51,380 nt of DNA from an uncultured Clostridia bacterium (lineage in GTDB: Bacteria; Bacillota; Clostridia; UBA1212; SIG427): assembly GCA_945965275.1 (NCBI GenBank), contig CAMFNB010000006.1, forward strand, positions 1-51,380, in the 5' to 3' direction. The position numbers and the translations under genes are program-made. The notes under the pieces were generated by a model. That model was not told the DNA's origin. It ran no database searches and saw only the letters and a list, made by a program, of their open reading frames with translations. Shown in pieces: positions 16,038 through 23,850 of the stretch; the first letter of the stretch is position 1, and the number at the start of each line of letters is the position of its first letter.

Positions 16038-17228
16038 TTGTTCAAAAAAATACTTTCCGTATTTTTCATATCAGTAATATTAATGTTGCCGGTACACTTG
16101 CCATCACAAGCTGCCGGCGACTTTTTACCTGCACACATTGCAATGGACAGAAATTCAGGCCAGGTTATCATTTCAAGAGACGGCGAAAATCAATCAGATG
16201 CTTCCCTTCTCTACAAACTTATGATTTGCCTTCTGGCTGTGGAAAATCCGTCAGATGCTTTTACGGCTAAGGTTTCCGGAGAGGAATGCACTTTTACAGA
16301 CCTCGTCAAGCTTTCGCTTCTTGCAGACAATCACGAAGCTACTGCAGCACTTTCCGACTATCTTGTTCAGAAAACCGGCAATCTCAATGTTTTTCTCGAT
16401 AAGAAAATCAAGGACTTCAATCTCGAAGGAACTTTTTTCAACGAAAATGCTTCTGAAGATATCAGTAACTCATATACTACCTTAAAAGACGTAGGTAAAT
16501 TTGTTATTGAAGCCAACAAGAATGCTGAGTTCAGTACACTCTTCTGCTCACAGGTTGTTCTTTCAAGCGACAGGACATTAATAAGCAATACAAACCAACT
16601 GGTAATATCCGCAGCAAACTCAAGAATTGTCGGAGGAAGCACTGCAACCTACCAAAGCGGGGAAGAAACCAATACGTCAATGTGCTATTTGGGTTCGATT
16701 GTTTCATCCGTTGACGAGTCCCCTCTTGATGTGGTTATTGTCGTCGATTCAGATCCGACATACAGTTATTACAAAATAGGCAACAATGTAATTGAAAGAC
16801 TGACAAAAGAATTCTTCAGTGTCTGTCCGGTAAAAAAAGATGATGTTCTTCTTACTGTTTCCGTCGGAACTGAAAATCTGGATATAGTTGCTGCAGAAGA
16901 TGTGGAATGTATTGTTTCTGAAGAAATCAATCCTTCTGATTTGAATATATCTTATGTACTTAATGACGAAAAGGATTTTGACAGCATAGAGCTTCCCGTC
17001 ACAAAAGGTCAGCTTTTAGGTGTTGCAAACATCTCTCTTCCTGACGGCAATATAATTTCAACTCCTATAGCCGCAGGGGCCGATGTTTATGCCGGTAACA
17101 GCGGAATCAACAGCATTATCCGAACAATTCTTTCAAACAATGCAATCATGATTATTCTCATTGTTCTGGTTGCGTTGGAACTGATGCTGCTAATTCTTAA
17201 TCTTTATAAGAAACACAATTCAAAATAG
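16038..17228 (+). CDS. DacA-like (penicillin-binding/D,D-carboxypeptidase fold) protein with lost catalytic motifs
   Basis: A 396-residue exported protein: a signal peptide at 1-26, a peptidase-S11-like domain, a beta-rich middle and a C-terminal membrane anchor (about 370-390). The overall plan matches DacA/DacF. The three catalytic motifs are changed: the SxxK site reads S56-LLY-K60, with Leu where the serine should be if Lys60 is aligned; SxN reads A96-D-N98; KTG reads S201-T-A203. I infer a non-catalytic binding or regulatory protein. TTG at 16038 is taken as the start because GAGG lies about nine bases upstream inside the ilvE end; no ATG fits the signal peptide better. Confidence 0.75.
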   Translation: MFKKILSVFFISVILMLPVHLPSQAAGDFLPAHIAMDRNSGQVIISRDGENQSDASLLYKLMICLLAVENPSDAFTAKVSGEECTFTDLVKLSLLADNHEATAALSDYLVQKTGNLNVFLDKKIKDFNLEGTFFNENASEDISNSYTTLKDVGKFVIEANKNAEFSTLFCSQVVLSSDRTLISNTNQLVISAANSRIVGGSTATYQSGEETNTSMCYLGSIVSSVDESPLDVVIVVDSDPTYSYYKIGNNVIERLTKEFFSVCPVKKDDVLLTVSVGTENLDIVAAEDVECIVSEEINPSDLNISYVLNDEKDFDSIELPVTKGQLLGVANISLPDGNIISTPIAAGADVYAGNSGINSIIRTILSNNAIMIILIVLVALELMLLILNLYKKHNSK

Positions 17229-17243
17229 TTTTAGCGAAGTAAA

Positions 17244-17271
17244 AAGGACCGACTCACATGAGTCGGTCCTT
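17244..17271. terminator. bidirectional terminator
   Basis: AAGGACCGACTCA / TGAGTCGGTCCTT, a near-perfect palindrome between the converging DacA-like and fba genes, with A/T runs on both sides. Confidence 0.88.
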
Positions 17272-17295
17272 AATTTGTTTGTCTTAATCCGTAAA

Positions 17296-18264
17296 TTAAG
17301 CTTTGCCTGCACAACCAAGTACGTCTGTAAGTTTGTGACGAACGATTTCCTTGATGTTAGCTCTTGCCGGCTTTAAGTATTCACGAGGATCGAACTTGTC
17401 AGGATGCTCGTTAAAGAACTGTCTTATTGTACCTGTCATTGCAAGACGAAGGTCAGAGTCGATGTTGATCTTACATACTGCAAGTGAAGCTGCTTTACGA
17501 AGCTGCTCTTCCGGAACACCTACTGCATCAGGCATTTTACCGCCATTGTCGTTAACCATCTTTACATATTCCTGAGGAACTGATGATGAACCGTGAAGTA
17601 CAATCGGGAATCCTGGAAGTCTCTTTGAAACTTCTTCAAGAATGTCGAAACGAAGCGGAGGTGGTACTAAGATACCCTTCTCGTTTCTTGTGCACTGCTC
17701 AGGCTTGAACTTGTAAGCACCGTGAGATGTACCGATAGCGATTGCGAGTGAGTCACAACCTGTCTTCTGTACGAACTCTTCAACTTCTTCAGGACGTGTG
17801 TATGATGAATCTTCAGCTGCTACCTTAACGTCATCCTCAACACCTGCAAGTGAACCAAGCTCAGCTTCTACTACTACGCCGTGATCGTGAGCATATTCAA
17901 CAACTTTCTTTGTGATTTCGATGTTTTCCTCAAAAGGCTTTGAAGAAGCATCAATCATAACTGATGTGAATCCGCCGTCGATACATGACTTACATGTTTC
18001 GAAATCCGGACCGTGGTCAAGGTGTAAGCAGATTGGAAGATCAGGGTTGCACATGATTGCAGCTTCAACGAGCTTTACAAGGTAGTTATGGTTAGCATAA
18101 GCTCTTGCGCCCTTTGAAACCTGAAGGATTACAGGTGCTTTTTCCTCAGCACAAGCTTCTGTAATACCCTGAACGATTTCCATGTTGTTTACGTTGAAAG
18201 CACCGATAGCGTATCCGCCGTTGTATGCTTTTTCGAACATTTCTTTTGATGTTACTAATGGCAT
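17296..18264 (-). CDS. fba: class II fructose-1,6-bisphosphate aldolase
   Basis: A 322-residue Zn-dependent aldolase of glycolysis/gluconeogenesis. Seen: LHLDHGPDFETC with the zinc His and catalytic Asp region, VEAELGSLAGVEDD, AIAIGTSHGAYKF and VLHGSSSVP. AAGGAG lies eight bases before the ATG. Codon choice looks more uniform than that of its neighbours, as expected for an abundant protein. It is a single-gene unit with its own promoter. Confidence 0.97.
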   Translation of the reverse strand: MPLVTSKEMFEKAYNGGYAIGAFNVNNMEIVQGITEACAEEKAPVILQVSKGARAYANHNYLVKLVEAAIMCNPDLPICLHLDHGPDFETCKSCIDGGFTSVMIDASSKPFEENIEITKKVVEYAHDHGVVVEAELGSLAGVEDDVKVAAEDSSYTRPEEVEEFVQKTGCDSLAIAIGTSHGAYKFKPEQCTRNEKGILVPPPLRFDILEEVSKRLPGFPIVLHGSSSVPQEYVKMVNDNGGKMPDAVGVPEEQLRKAASLAVCKINIDSDLRLAMTGTIRQFFNEHPDKFDPREYLKPARANIKEIVRHKLTDVLGCAGKA

Positions 18265-18302
18265 AATTTTATCTCCTTTATATTAATATCCAATTATTTG
18301 AT

Positions 18303-18330
18303 ATTTTATCATATTTTATAAAAAATACAA
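18303..18330 (-). promoter_or_regulatory. promoter of fba
   Basis: Minus-strand TTGTAT (18330-18325), a 16-base spacer and TGATAAAAT (extended -10, 18308-18303). Confidence 0.55.
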
Positions 18331-18369
18331 CTTTGCAAAGAACAATGACCAAAAGTATTTTTCACTTTG

Positions 18370-18798
18370 TCAGCTCTTTTCCAGCTCCATTATTATCGCA
18401 TCCTCGCCGTTATCCTGATAATAGTTTGCTCTGATTCCTATTTCTTTGAATCCAAGCTTTTTGTACATATTCTTTGCAGGTTCATTGGACACTCTGACTT
18501 CCAAAAACACTTTATCAAGTTCATTAAGTCCGCTTGCCTCAAACAGTGCTGTTGCAAGTCCGTTTCTTCTGTATTCCGGTAAAATGCAGATATTTAGCAA
18601 TTCTCCCTCTCCGAGCACATTCTTCGCAACTATGTATCCTGCGAGGCTTTCATCTTCAAACGCACCGAAAACTTTCACAAAAGAAGAATTAAAGCAACCG
18701 ATAAAGCTTTCGCAGCTCCACGCATCCGTGAAGCAAAGTCTTTCGATTGCCGCAAGTTCTTCCGCATATTCTTTTGTCAGTTCTCTGATTTCAGGCAT
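18370..18798 (-). CDS. rimI: ribosomal-protein-alanine N-acetyltransferase-like GNAT
   Basis: A 142-residue GNAT enzyme. The acetyl-CoA-binding stretch is YRRNGLATALFEA near residue 76, and the late VRVSNEPAKNMYKKLGF is typical of RimI, which acetylates the N-terminus of ribosomal protein S18. It overlaps tsaB by eight bases, keeping the common tsaE-tsaB-rimI order. Confidence 0.9.
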   Translation of the reverse strand: MPEIRELTKEYAEELAAIERLCFTDAWSCESFIGCFNSSFVKVFGAFEDESLAGYIVAKNVLGEGELLNICILPEYRRNGLATALFEASGLNELDKVFLEVRVSNEPAKNMYKKLGFKEIGIRANYYQDNGEDAIIMELEKS

Positions 18799-19459
18799 TT
18801 TTCATCCTCTCCGCCTGAGCCATTCTGTAATAGTTTACTTCAAGTTCAGCTGCACTCACTGCCTCATTTTGATGTTTTTCGCTCAATTTGCACAAAGTAT
18901 GTGCCGTTCCCTCCGTTCCGTCGTTTAATGTCGCAAAAGAGAGTTTATCCGCATACTTTTTGGCTGCATCACCGGTAAAAATAATATTCTTTGTGCGGCA
19001 TGCAACGGCTGTTTCTTTTGCCATGTCTGCTATTTCATCAATGGTCCTCACTTCACAGCCTGCGCCTGATTCACCGCCCACATAAATATCACAGTAAACA
19101 TTTTCGTTTCTCGCATCAATTATCGGACAAACCACTGCATCATATTCAAATGATGCTGCAGCAAGAAAATCAAGAGTATTGATTCCCACAACAGGAATGT
19201 TCTTAGCAAATGCCACAGACTTTGCAGTGGCAACACCTATACGAAGTCCGGTAAAAGAACCGGGGCCGGTAACAACGCCGATTAAATCGATGTCGCAAGG
19301 TGTAAGTCCTGCATTCTTCATACACTCATCTATCATGGGCATGAGTTTTACAGAATGTGTCCTCATGTCATTTTCATAAGCCTCTCCGAGGAGTTTTCCG
19401 TCTTTTGTTATTGCAACCTTTGCGCATGCGCAGGATGTGTCAAATGCCAAAACTGTCAT
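18791..19459 (-). CDS. tsaB: tRNA threonylcarbamoyladenosine biosynthesis protein TsaB
   Basis: A 222-residue TsaB that pairs with TsaD and TsaE to make t6A37 in ANN-reading tRNAs. It has the ASKHA start MTVLAFDTSCACAKVAI and the GPGSFTGLRIG loop near 68-78. The frame is open 21 codons further, but AAGGAG sits eight bases before the ATG at 19459 and the family begins there. It overlaps the end of tsaE by 20 bases. Confidence 0.95.
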   Translation of the reverse strand: MTVLAFDTSCACAKVAITKDGKLLGEAYENDMRTHSVKLMPMIDECMKNAGLTPCDIDLIGVVTGPGSFTGLRIGVATAKSVAFAKNIPVVGINTLDFLAAASFEYDAVVCPIIDARNENVYCDIYVGGESGAGCEVRTIDEIADMAKETAVACRTKNIIFTGDAAKKYADKLSFATLNDGTEGTAHTLCKLSEKHQNEAVSAAELEVNYYRMAQAERMKNA

Positions 19460-19904
19460 TTCGTTCGTCTCCTTCCGGGAACTCGATTTCAATGGTACGA
19501 AGATTTTCGCCCTCGCTGTCATGTCTTTTTATATTTACCTTTATTGTGTTTTCAGGAAGTGCGTCGTCCACATTCTCTGCCCATTCAATGATTATGATAC
19601 CCTTTCTTGCAAGATAGTCATCAAATCCGATGTCATAAAGATCATCACCGCATGTGAGACGATAGGTATCAAAATGCATAAGTAAAACCTCACCTTCCGT
19701 ATACTCATTAACAATAGTATACGTCGGGCTTGTTATATGTGAGCTTATACCTATACTCTTTGCCACTCCGCTTGTAAAATGCGTTTTACCGGCGCCGAGT
19801 TCTCCGTTAAGAGCAACCACATCGCCGGTCTTTAACATTTTACCAAGGCGGAAACCGAGATCCTCGGTCTCCGCTTCACTTTTTGTACTGAATTGTTTAA
19901 TCAA
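19440..19904 (-). CDS. tsaE: tRNA threonylcarbamoyladenosine biosynthesis ATPase TsaE
   Basis: A P-loop protein with Walker A GELGAGKTH and the family sequence SPTYTIVNEY; it powers t6A synthesis with TsaB/TsaD. The start is uncertain. The longest frame begins with GTG at 19958, deep inside the TPM gene. A TTG at 19904, four bases after the TPM stop, gives 154 residues, the normal TsaE length, and begins just before the conserved STKSEAETEDLG. I prefer the TTG, although its ribosome site is weak and may rely on coupling. Confidence 0.92.
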   Translation of the reverse strand: MIKQFSTKSEAETEDLGFRLGKMLKTGDVVALNGELGAGKTHFTSGVAKSIGISSHITSPTYTIVNEYTEGEVLLMHFDTYRLTCGDDLYDIGFDDYLARKGIIIIEWAENVDDALPENTIKVNIKRHDSEGENLRTIEIEFPEGDERNDSFGI

Positions 19905-19908
19905 AATC

Positions 19909-21276
19909 TTATCTGCTTGATCCTGAGAAGCTTCTTCCCGAAGATGACGTTCCGCCACTGCCTGAAGAAGAACTCTCTTTCACTCTCTTAGTTCTTGTTA
20001 CTGTATTAAACAGGAATATATCCTTCTGAATCGCAACATTCATACTGCCGGGAACTGCATAGTTTGCAGCACTGTCTTGCATGCGAACATTGTTCATTTT
20101 AGAAGACATCACAGCTGTCGGAATAAATGCAAGAAGGAATCCGAGAACGAGGGATACCCCTACTTCAAGAGCAATTCTCTTAGGCATTCCCGCTTTTGCC
20201 TCAGCCTCGTCTCTTGCCTCTTTTGCTGTCATAAGTGTTCCCGGATGTGCAAGTTCCTGTTCAACAAGTTCTGCGTATCTTAAATATGCCTGCTTGTAGT
20301 TTCCGTTCAATCTGTAAACGTCAACTTCATCTAAAATATAATCCATTATCGAATCGGGGAACAAGCTTTCGCCCCGTCCCAATGCAGCAATACCTTCGTG
20401 ATTTGATGCTTTGGAAATAAGAAGAATAATTCCGTCTCTTGATTCACCGAAGCCGTACTGGTTATCTTCGAAATAGTCAGCTGCCTCTTTTGCAGCATAA
20501 TCTCCGACATTTGCTTTTGACATTCCGATTACATCGAATTCATATTTTTCGGTGATGTCGATAAATCTGCTCATTACTTCAGTCTTGTCATCACCTTCAA
20601 GAAGTCCTTCGCCGTCAGCAAGGAACATCTTAAGACCGGTAGGATACTCAACATCTTTTGCAAGTTCCTTAGCATAATCTCCGACATTTGCTTTTGACAT
20701 TCCGATTACATCGAATTCATATTTTTCGGTGATGTCGATAAATCTGCTCATTACTTCAGTCTTGTCATCACCTTCAAGAAGTCCTTCGCCGTCAGCAAGG
20801 AACATCTTAAGACCGGTAGGATACTCAACATCTTTTGCAAGTTCCTTAGCCTGTTCGATATATGCCTTAACACCTCCATAATATGTATCGGCATTAATGT
20901 ATGTCTTAATCAGCGTGTCAATTTCATCGCTTGTGAGACAGTCTTTAAGGAAACCGTCGGTATACGCATATACATAATTGGTTGTTGTATTGAGATACAT
21001 AAACACACCGTCTGTATATGTGACTTTATCTGCAAAGAAGTTTCTTGCTGCCTCTTCAAGTTCTCCCGTATAAGGCTCTGTATCTGTTCCGAAGCATACA
21101 GCAAACTTCTCTGATTTGAATACTTCGTCAGCCGTCATTTCAAGATCGATGAATTCATCGATATCTTCAATAACGAGAGCGTCGTCAATAATATATTCAC
21201 CTTCATCAGCAAAAGCGGGAACGGTAAATGTGAATAACACTGTGAGTAAAACTAAAATACTTAAAATCTTTTTCAT
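19909..21276 (-). CDS. TPM-domain membrane protein (YdjH-like) with internal tandem duplication
   Basis: A 455-residue exported protein: a signal peptide (about 1-23), TPM-type alpha/beta region, a transmembrane segment near 365-385, and a Ser/Gly-rich tail ending SGRSFSGSSR. Residues 143-201 and 202-260 are identical, because the gene carries a perfect 177-bp tandem repeat. The copy nearest the C-terminus runs on into GESRDGIILLIS, a TPM signature, so one full domain should be intact. In Bacillus the YdjGHI proteins act together at the membrane; here the zinc-ribbon and SPFH genes lie directly upstream. Confidence 0.8.
   Translation of the reverse strand: MKKILSILVLLTVLFTFTVPAFADEGEYIIDDALVIEDIDEFIDLEMTADEVFKSEKFAVCFGTDTEPYTGELEEAARNFFADKVTYTDGVFMYLNTTTNYVYAYTDGFLKDCLTSDEIDTLIKTYINADTYYGGVKAYIEQAKELAKDVEYPTGLKMFLADGEGLLEGDDKTEVMSRFIDITEKYEFDVIGMSKANVGDYAKELAKDVEYPTGLKMFLADGEGLLEGDDKTEVMSRFIDITEKYEFDVIGMSKANVGDYAAKEAADYFEDNQYGFGESRDGIILLISKASNHEGIAALGRGESLFPDSIMDYILDEVDVYRLNGNYKQAYLRYAELVEQELAHPGTLMTAKEARDEAEAKAGMPKRIALEVGVSLVLGFLLAFIPTAVMSSKMNNVRMQDSAANYAVPGSMNVAIQKDIFLFNTVTRTKRVKESSSSGSGGTSSSGRSFSGSSR
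20494..20850. repeat. perfect 177-bp tandem duplication inside the TPM gene
   Basis: Units 20494-20670 and 20671-20847 are identical base for base by eye, and three bases of a third unit follow. The period is 59 codons, so the frame is kept. Confidence 0.93.
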
Positions 21277-21291
21277 TTTTACCGACCTCCT

Positions 21292-22377
21292 TTACCCAAA
21301 GAATCCGAAGAAGTGGATAATCAAGAATGCAATAACAGCAAAAATACCTGCATACATAAGTCTGTAAAGCCACCTTTTCTTTTTATCAATCGGAAGATTA
21401 CCAACGAATTTTCCTGTCTGTCCGTTCATGGCAAATGTGAATTTCTGATTGTTCCAGGTTGTGTTAAGGAGCCAAACCGGATACAAAGCATATTTTGTCA
21501 CGCCGTTTTCGAGTGAAATGTTTGTCTGATCTGCATTAACTGTCGTATATCCCTGAACTGTTTCTCTGAAAGCAGCCTCTGTTGTTCTCTTTGCTCTTTC
21601 ATTTGCTCTCGGAACTGACGCCTCGGCATCAATACCATATTTGTCTGCAAGATAACCGGAAAGATATGCTGTCTGGAAATCAACTGCCTGTGAAAAATCA
21701 AAAGGCTCCAGTGACTCCATAAGGTCATCAGCCATTGTTTTTGAACCGTCTACGGGGATATGGTCAAAGCTGATACTTCCGGCTCTGAAAATTGAATAGT
21801 GACTTGTTTCAGTATAGTCATAATCACTGTCACTCCACGTACGTACTCTCGTTGCCTTATATCGTATGTTTGCATTGGCATCTGCGCTGAAAAGCCAGAA
21901 AGGAACATAAATACCTTTGATTTCGTCAATGTGATTTTTTTCTTTAAACAGTTTCGGTAAAAGCTTCTTTCCCTGAAGATGTGCAAGAAGACCCTTCTTG
22001 GCAGCTTCCTTGTCAAGTTTGAACGGAATAACATAGTCGGGCCTTAGCATACCCTTGAATTGTTCCTGAATTACAACGGGATTTCCGCAGTAAGGACACT
22101 CTGTAGCCGCAAGTGTCTCATCACCTACAATCTCGCCACCGCAGGATTTACACACATATACGTGCATGCCGTCTGCTGTCTCGTTCCATTCGGAACCTGC
22201 ATTTGTATTCCAGTGAATGTCGTCTTCAGGCTGTTGATTTAGAACCTCATCGAACTGCCTGAGTGACTCAACATCAAAGGTTGTGTCACAGTACGGACAT
22301 TTCATTGTCTGAAGCGTGCTGTCAAATTCTATTCCGCCACCGCAATTAGGGCATTTATATTCATGGATATCAGCCAT
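21292..22377 (-). CDS. zinc-ribbon membrane protein (YdjG-like)
   Basis: A 361-residue protein. Two zinc ribbons are at the N-terminus: C9/C12 with C27/C30, and C76/C79 with C94/C97. A mixed alpha/beta region follows, with a WxxN-type conserved stretch (YPVWLLNTTW) near 305-315, then one membrane helix at about 338-358. This is the layout of Bacillus YdjG, which works with YdjH and YdjI in the PspA-related membrane stress set. It is 15 bases upstream of the TPM gene. GGAGA lies before the ATG. Confidence 0.8.
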   Translation of the reverse strand: MADIHEYKCPNCGGGIEFDSTLQTMKCPYCDTTFDVESLRQFDEVLNQQPEDDIHWNTNAGSEWNETADGMHVYVCKSCGGEIVGDETLAATECPYCGNPVVIQEQFKGMLRPDYVIPFKLDKEAAKKGLLAHLQGKKLLPKLFKEKNHIDEIKGIYVPFWLFSADANANIRYKATRVRTWSDSDYDYTETSHYSIFRAGSISFDHIPVDGSKTMADDLMESLEPFDFSQAVDFQTAYLSGYLADKYGIDAEASVPRANERAKRTTEAAFRETVQGYTTVNADQTNISLENGVTKYALYPVWLLNTTWNNQKFTFAMNGQTGKFVGNLPIDKKKRWLYRLMYAGIFAVIAFLIIHFFGFFG

Positions 22378-22407
22378 CTTGTCTCCTTTAAATAATGTTT
22401 TTAATAA

Positions 22408-22440
22408 AAAGACGGCAACATGTATATTGCTGCCGTCTTT
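22408..22440 (-). terminator. intercistronic hairpin between SPFH and zinc-ribbon genes
   Basis: Minus-strand AAAGACGGCA / TGCCGTCTTT stem followed by TTTTTATT. Placed inside an apparent operon, it should trim the amount of downstream transcript. Confidence 0.8.
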
Positions 22441-22457
22441 GGGTTACAGTTTAAGTG

Positions 22458-23678
22458 TTAAACTTCTTTTCCGCAGTTAGGACAGAACCTCGGCTTAGCA
22501 CCTTCGAACTTGTTTCCGCAGTTAGGGCAGAAACCGCCTGCTGCAGGAGCGGCCGGTTTAGCTGTTCCGCAATTTGAACAGAAGTTGCCTGTGTTGCCTG
22601 CTGCACCGCATGAGCATGTCCAGCCTGCCGGAGCCTGCTGTACAGGAGCCTGCGGCTGCATCTGTGCACCCTGAGCATAAAGGCCCTGAAGGTTTGCACC
22701 TATTCCGCCTGCAACGCCGCCTGCCATACCCATTCCTACGAAGCCGTTCATTGCACCGTTAGGGTTAGCTGCTGCAAGCTTAACAGCATCAGCTGTGTTA
22801 CCTGCAAGAGCACCTGCAGCCATAGCCGGATTTGCATATATAGCATTTCTCTGTGCTGTCTTGATCATTTCTGCGTCTTCCTCCGGCAATGTAGGAGGAT
22901 TCATTGCAATCTTAACAACTGTAAGACCTCTGTCTTCGGCCCATGATTTTGTAAGTTCTTCGTTTACATACTGTTCAAGTTCAGCATTGTGACCGGGGAT
23001 CTGGTTAGGTCTGATTTCAAGATCTGAAAGTCTTGAGATTGCAGGTCCTAAAGCAGAAACGAATTCTGTCTTGAGCTGGTCAGCAATTTCAGATACCTTG
23101 TACTCTTCCTTAACGTTACCGCATACTTTTGTATAGAAGATAATCGGGTCGCTTACCTTGAATGAATAAACACCGTTGCAGCGAAGAGCTGTGTCGATGT
23201 CAAGACCGATTTTTGAATCAACAACTCTGAAAGGAATAGGAGTAGCTGTTCCGAATTTGTTGTCGATGATTTCCTTTGTATTGAAATAGTAAACTCTCTG
23301 GTCTCTTGCAGGATCGCCGCCGAATGTGAAACGCTTACCGATTGTCTTGAATGACTCTAAAATAGAAGTTCCGAGTTTGCCTGCAAAAATGCTTGGCTCA
23401 CTTGATGAGTCATATGTGTATTCACCGGGTTCAGCACAAACTTCAACAACCTTGCCCTGATCGGTGATGATCATACACTGTCCGTCTGCTACTGCAATAC
23501 CTGAGCCGTTTGAAATTACATTATCGTTACCCTTTGTATTTGACGAACGACCTGTAATCATTTTCTGGCCTCTTACCATAATTGTATTCTTGTCCAGTGC
23601 GTCGCATGTGAAGAATTCCTTCCACTGGTCAGCAAGAACGCCGCCTGCAGCACCAACAATAGCTTTAATTAAACCCAT
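22458..23678 (-). CDS. SPFH/Band-7 protein with C-terminal zinc ribbons (YdjI-like)
   Basis: A 406-residue protein of the type often labelled virion core protein. An SPFH domain spans about 40-260 (for example VVDSKIGLDIDTALRCNGVYSFKV). An Ala/Gly-rich linker follows, then two C-terminal zinc ribbons: CSC..CSNC near 355-370 and CPNC..CPNC near 385-402. It corresponds to YdjI. AAGGAG precedes the ATG. First of the run YdjI-, YdjG-, YdjH-like, tsaE, tsaB, rimI. Confidence 0.85.
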   Translation of the reverse strand: MGLIKAIVGAAGGVLADQWKEFFTCDALDKNTIMVRGQKMITGRSSNTKGNDNVISNGSGIAVADGQCMIITDQGKVVEVCAEPGEYTYDSSSEPSIFAGKLGTSILESFKTIGKRFTFGGDPARDQRVYYFNTKEIIDNKFGTATPIPFRVVDSKIGLDIDTALRCNGVYSFKVSDPIIFYTKVCGNVKEEYKVSEIADQLKTEFVSALGPAISRLSDLEIRPNQIPGHNAELEQYVNEELTKSWAEDRGLTVVKIAMNPPTLPEEDAEMIKTAQRNAIYANPAMAAGALAGNTADAVKLAAANPNGAMNGFVGMGMAGGVAGGIGANLQGLYAQGAQMQPQAPVQQAPAGWTCSCGAAGNTGNFCSNCGTAKPAAPAAGGFCPNCGNKFEGAKPRFCPNCGKEV

Positions 23679-23725
23679 TGTGTTTTTCTCCTTTCAAACA
23701 TAAAGTGGTTTACTTTCTGTTAACA

Positions 23726-23731
23726 ATTATA
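23726..23731 (-). promoter_or_regulatory. -10 element of the SPFH-gene promoter
   Basis: Minus-strand TATAAT about 47 bases before the SPFH ATG; a TTTACT lies 17 bases upstream as a possible weak -35. It does not look like a sigma-W promoter. Confidence 0.5.
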
Positions 23732-23791
23732 CCCTAACCTTGCTGTCAAGTAAAGAAAAATATAGGTAAAAAAGGGCATTTTCCAGGTAAA

Positions 23792-23820
23792 AAACTGCGG
23801 AGCACGGAGCCCCGCAGTTT
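23792..23820 (-). terminator. terminator of the sugar ABC operon
   Basis: Minus-strand AAACTGCGG / CCGCAGTTT stem followed by a T run, 31 bases after the binding-protein stop. Confidence 0.88.
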
Positions 23821-23850
23821 GAAAAACGATTTCTATTTCAGATAATCAAA

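Noticed and set aside
20494-20850. Consideration as a CRISPR or minisatellite array
   Set aside because: Only two units of 177 bp, no spacers, in-frame inside a gene; it is a simple tandem duplication.
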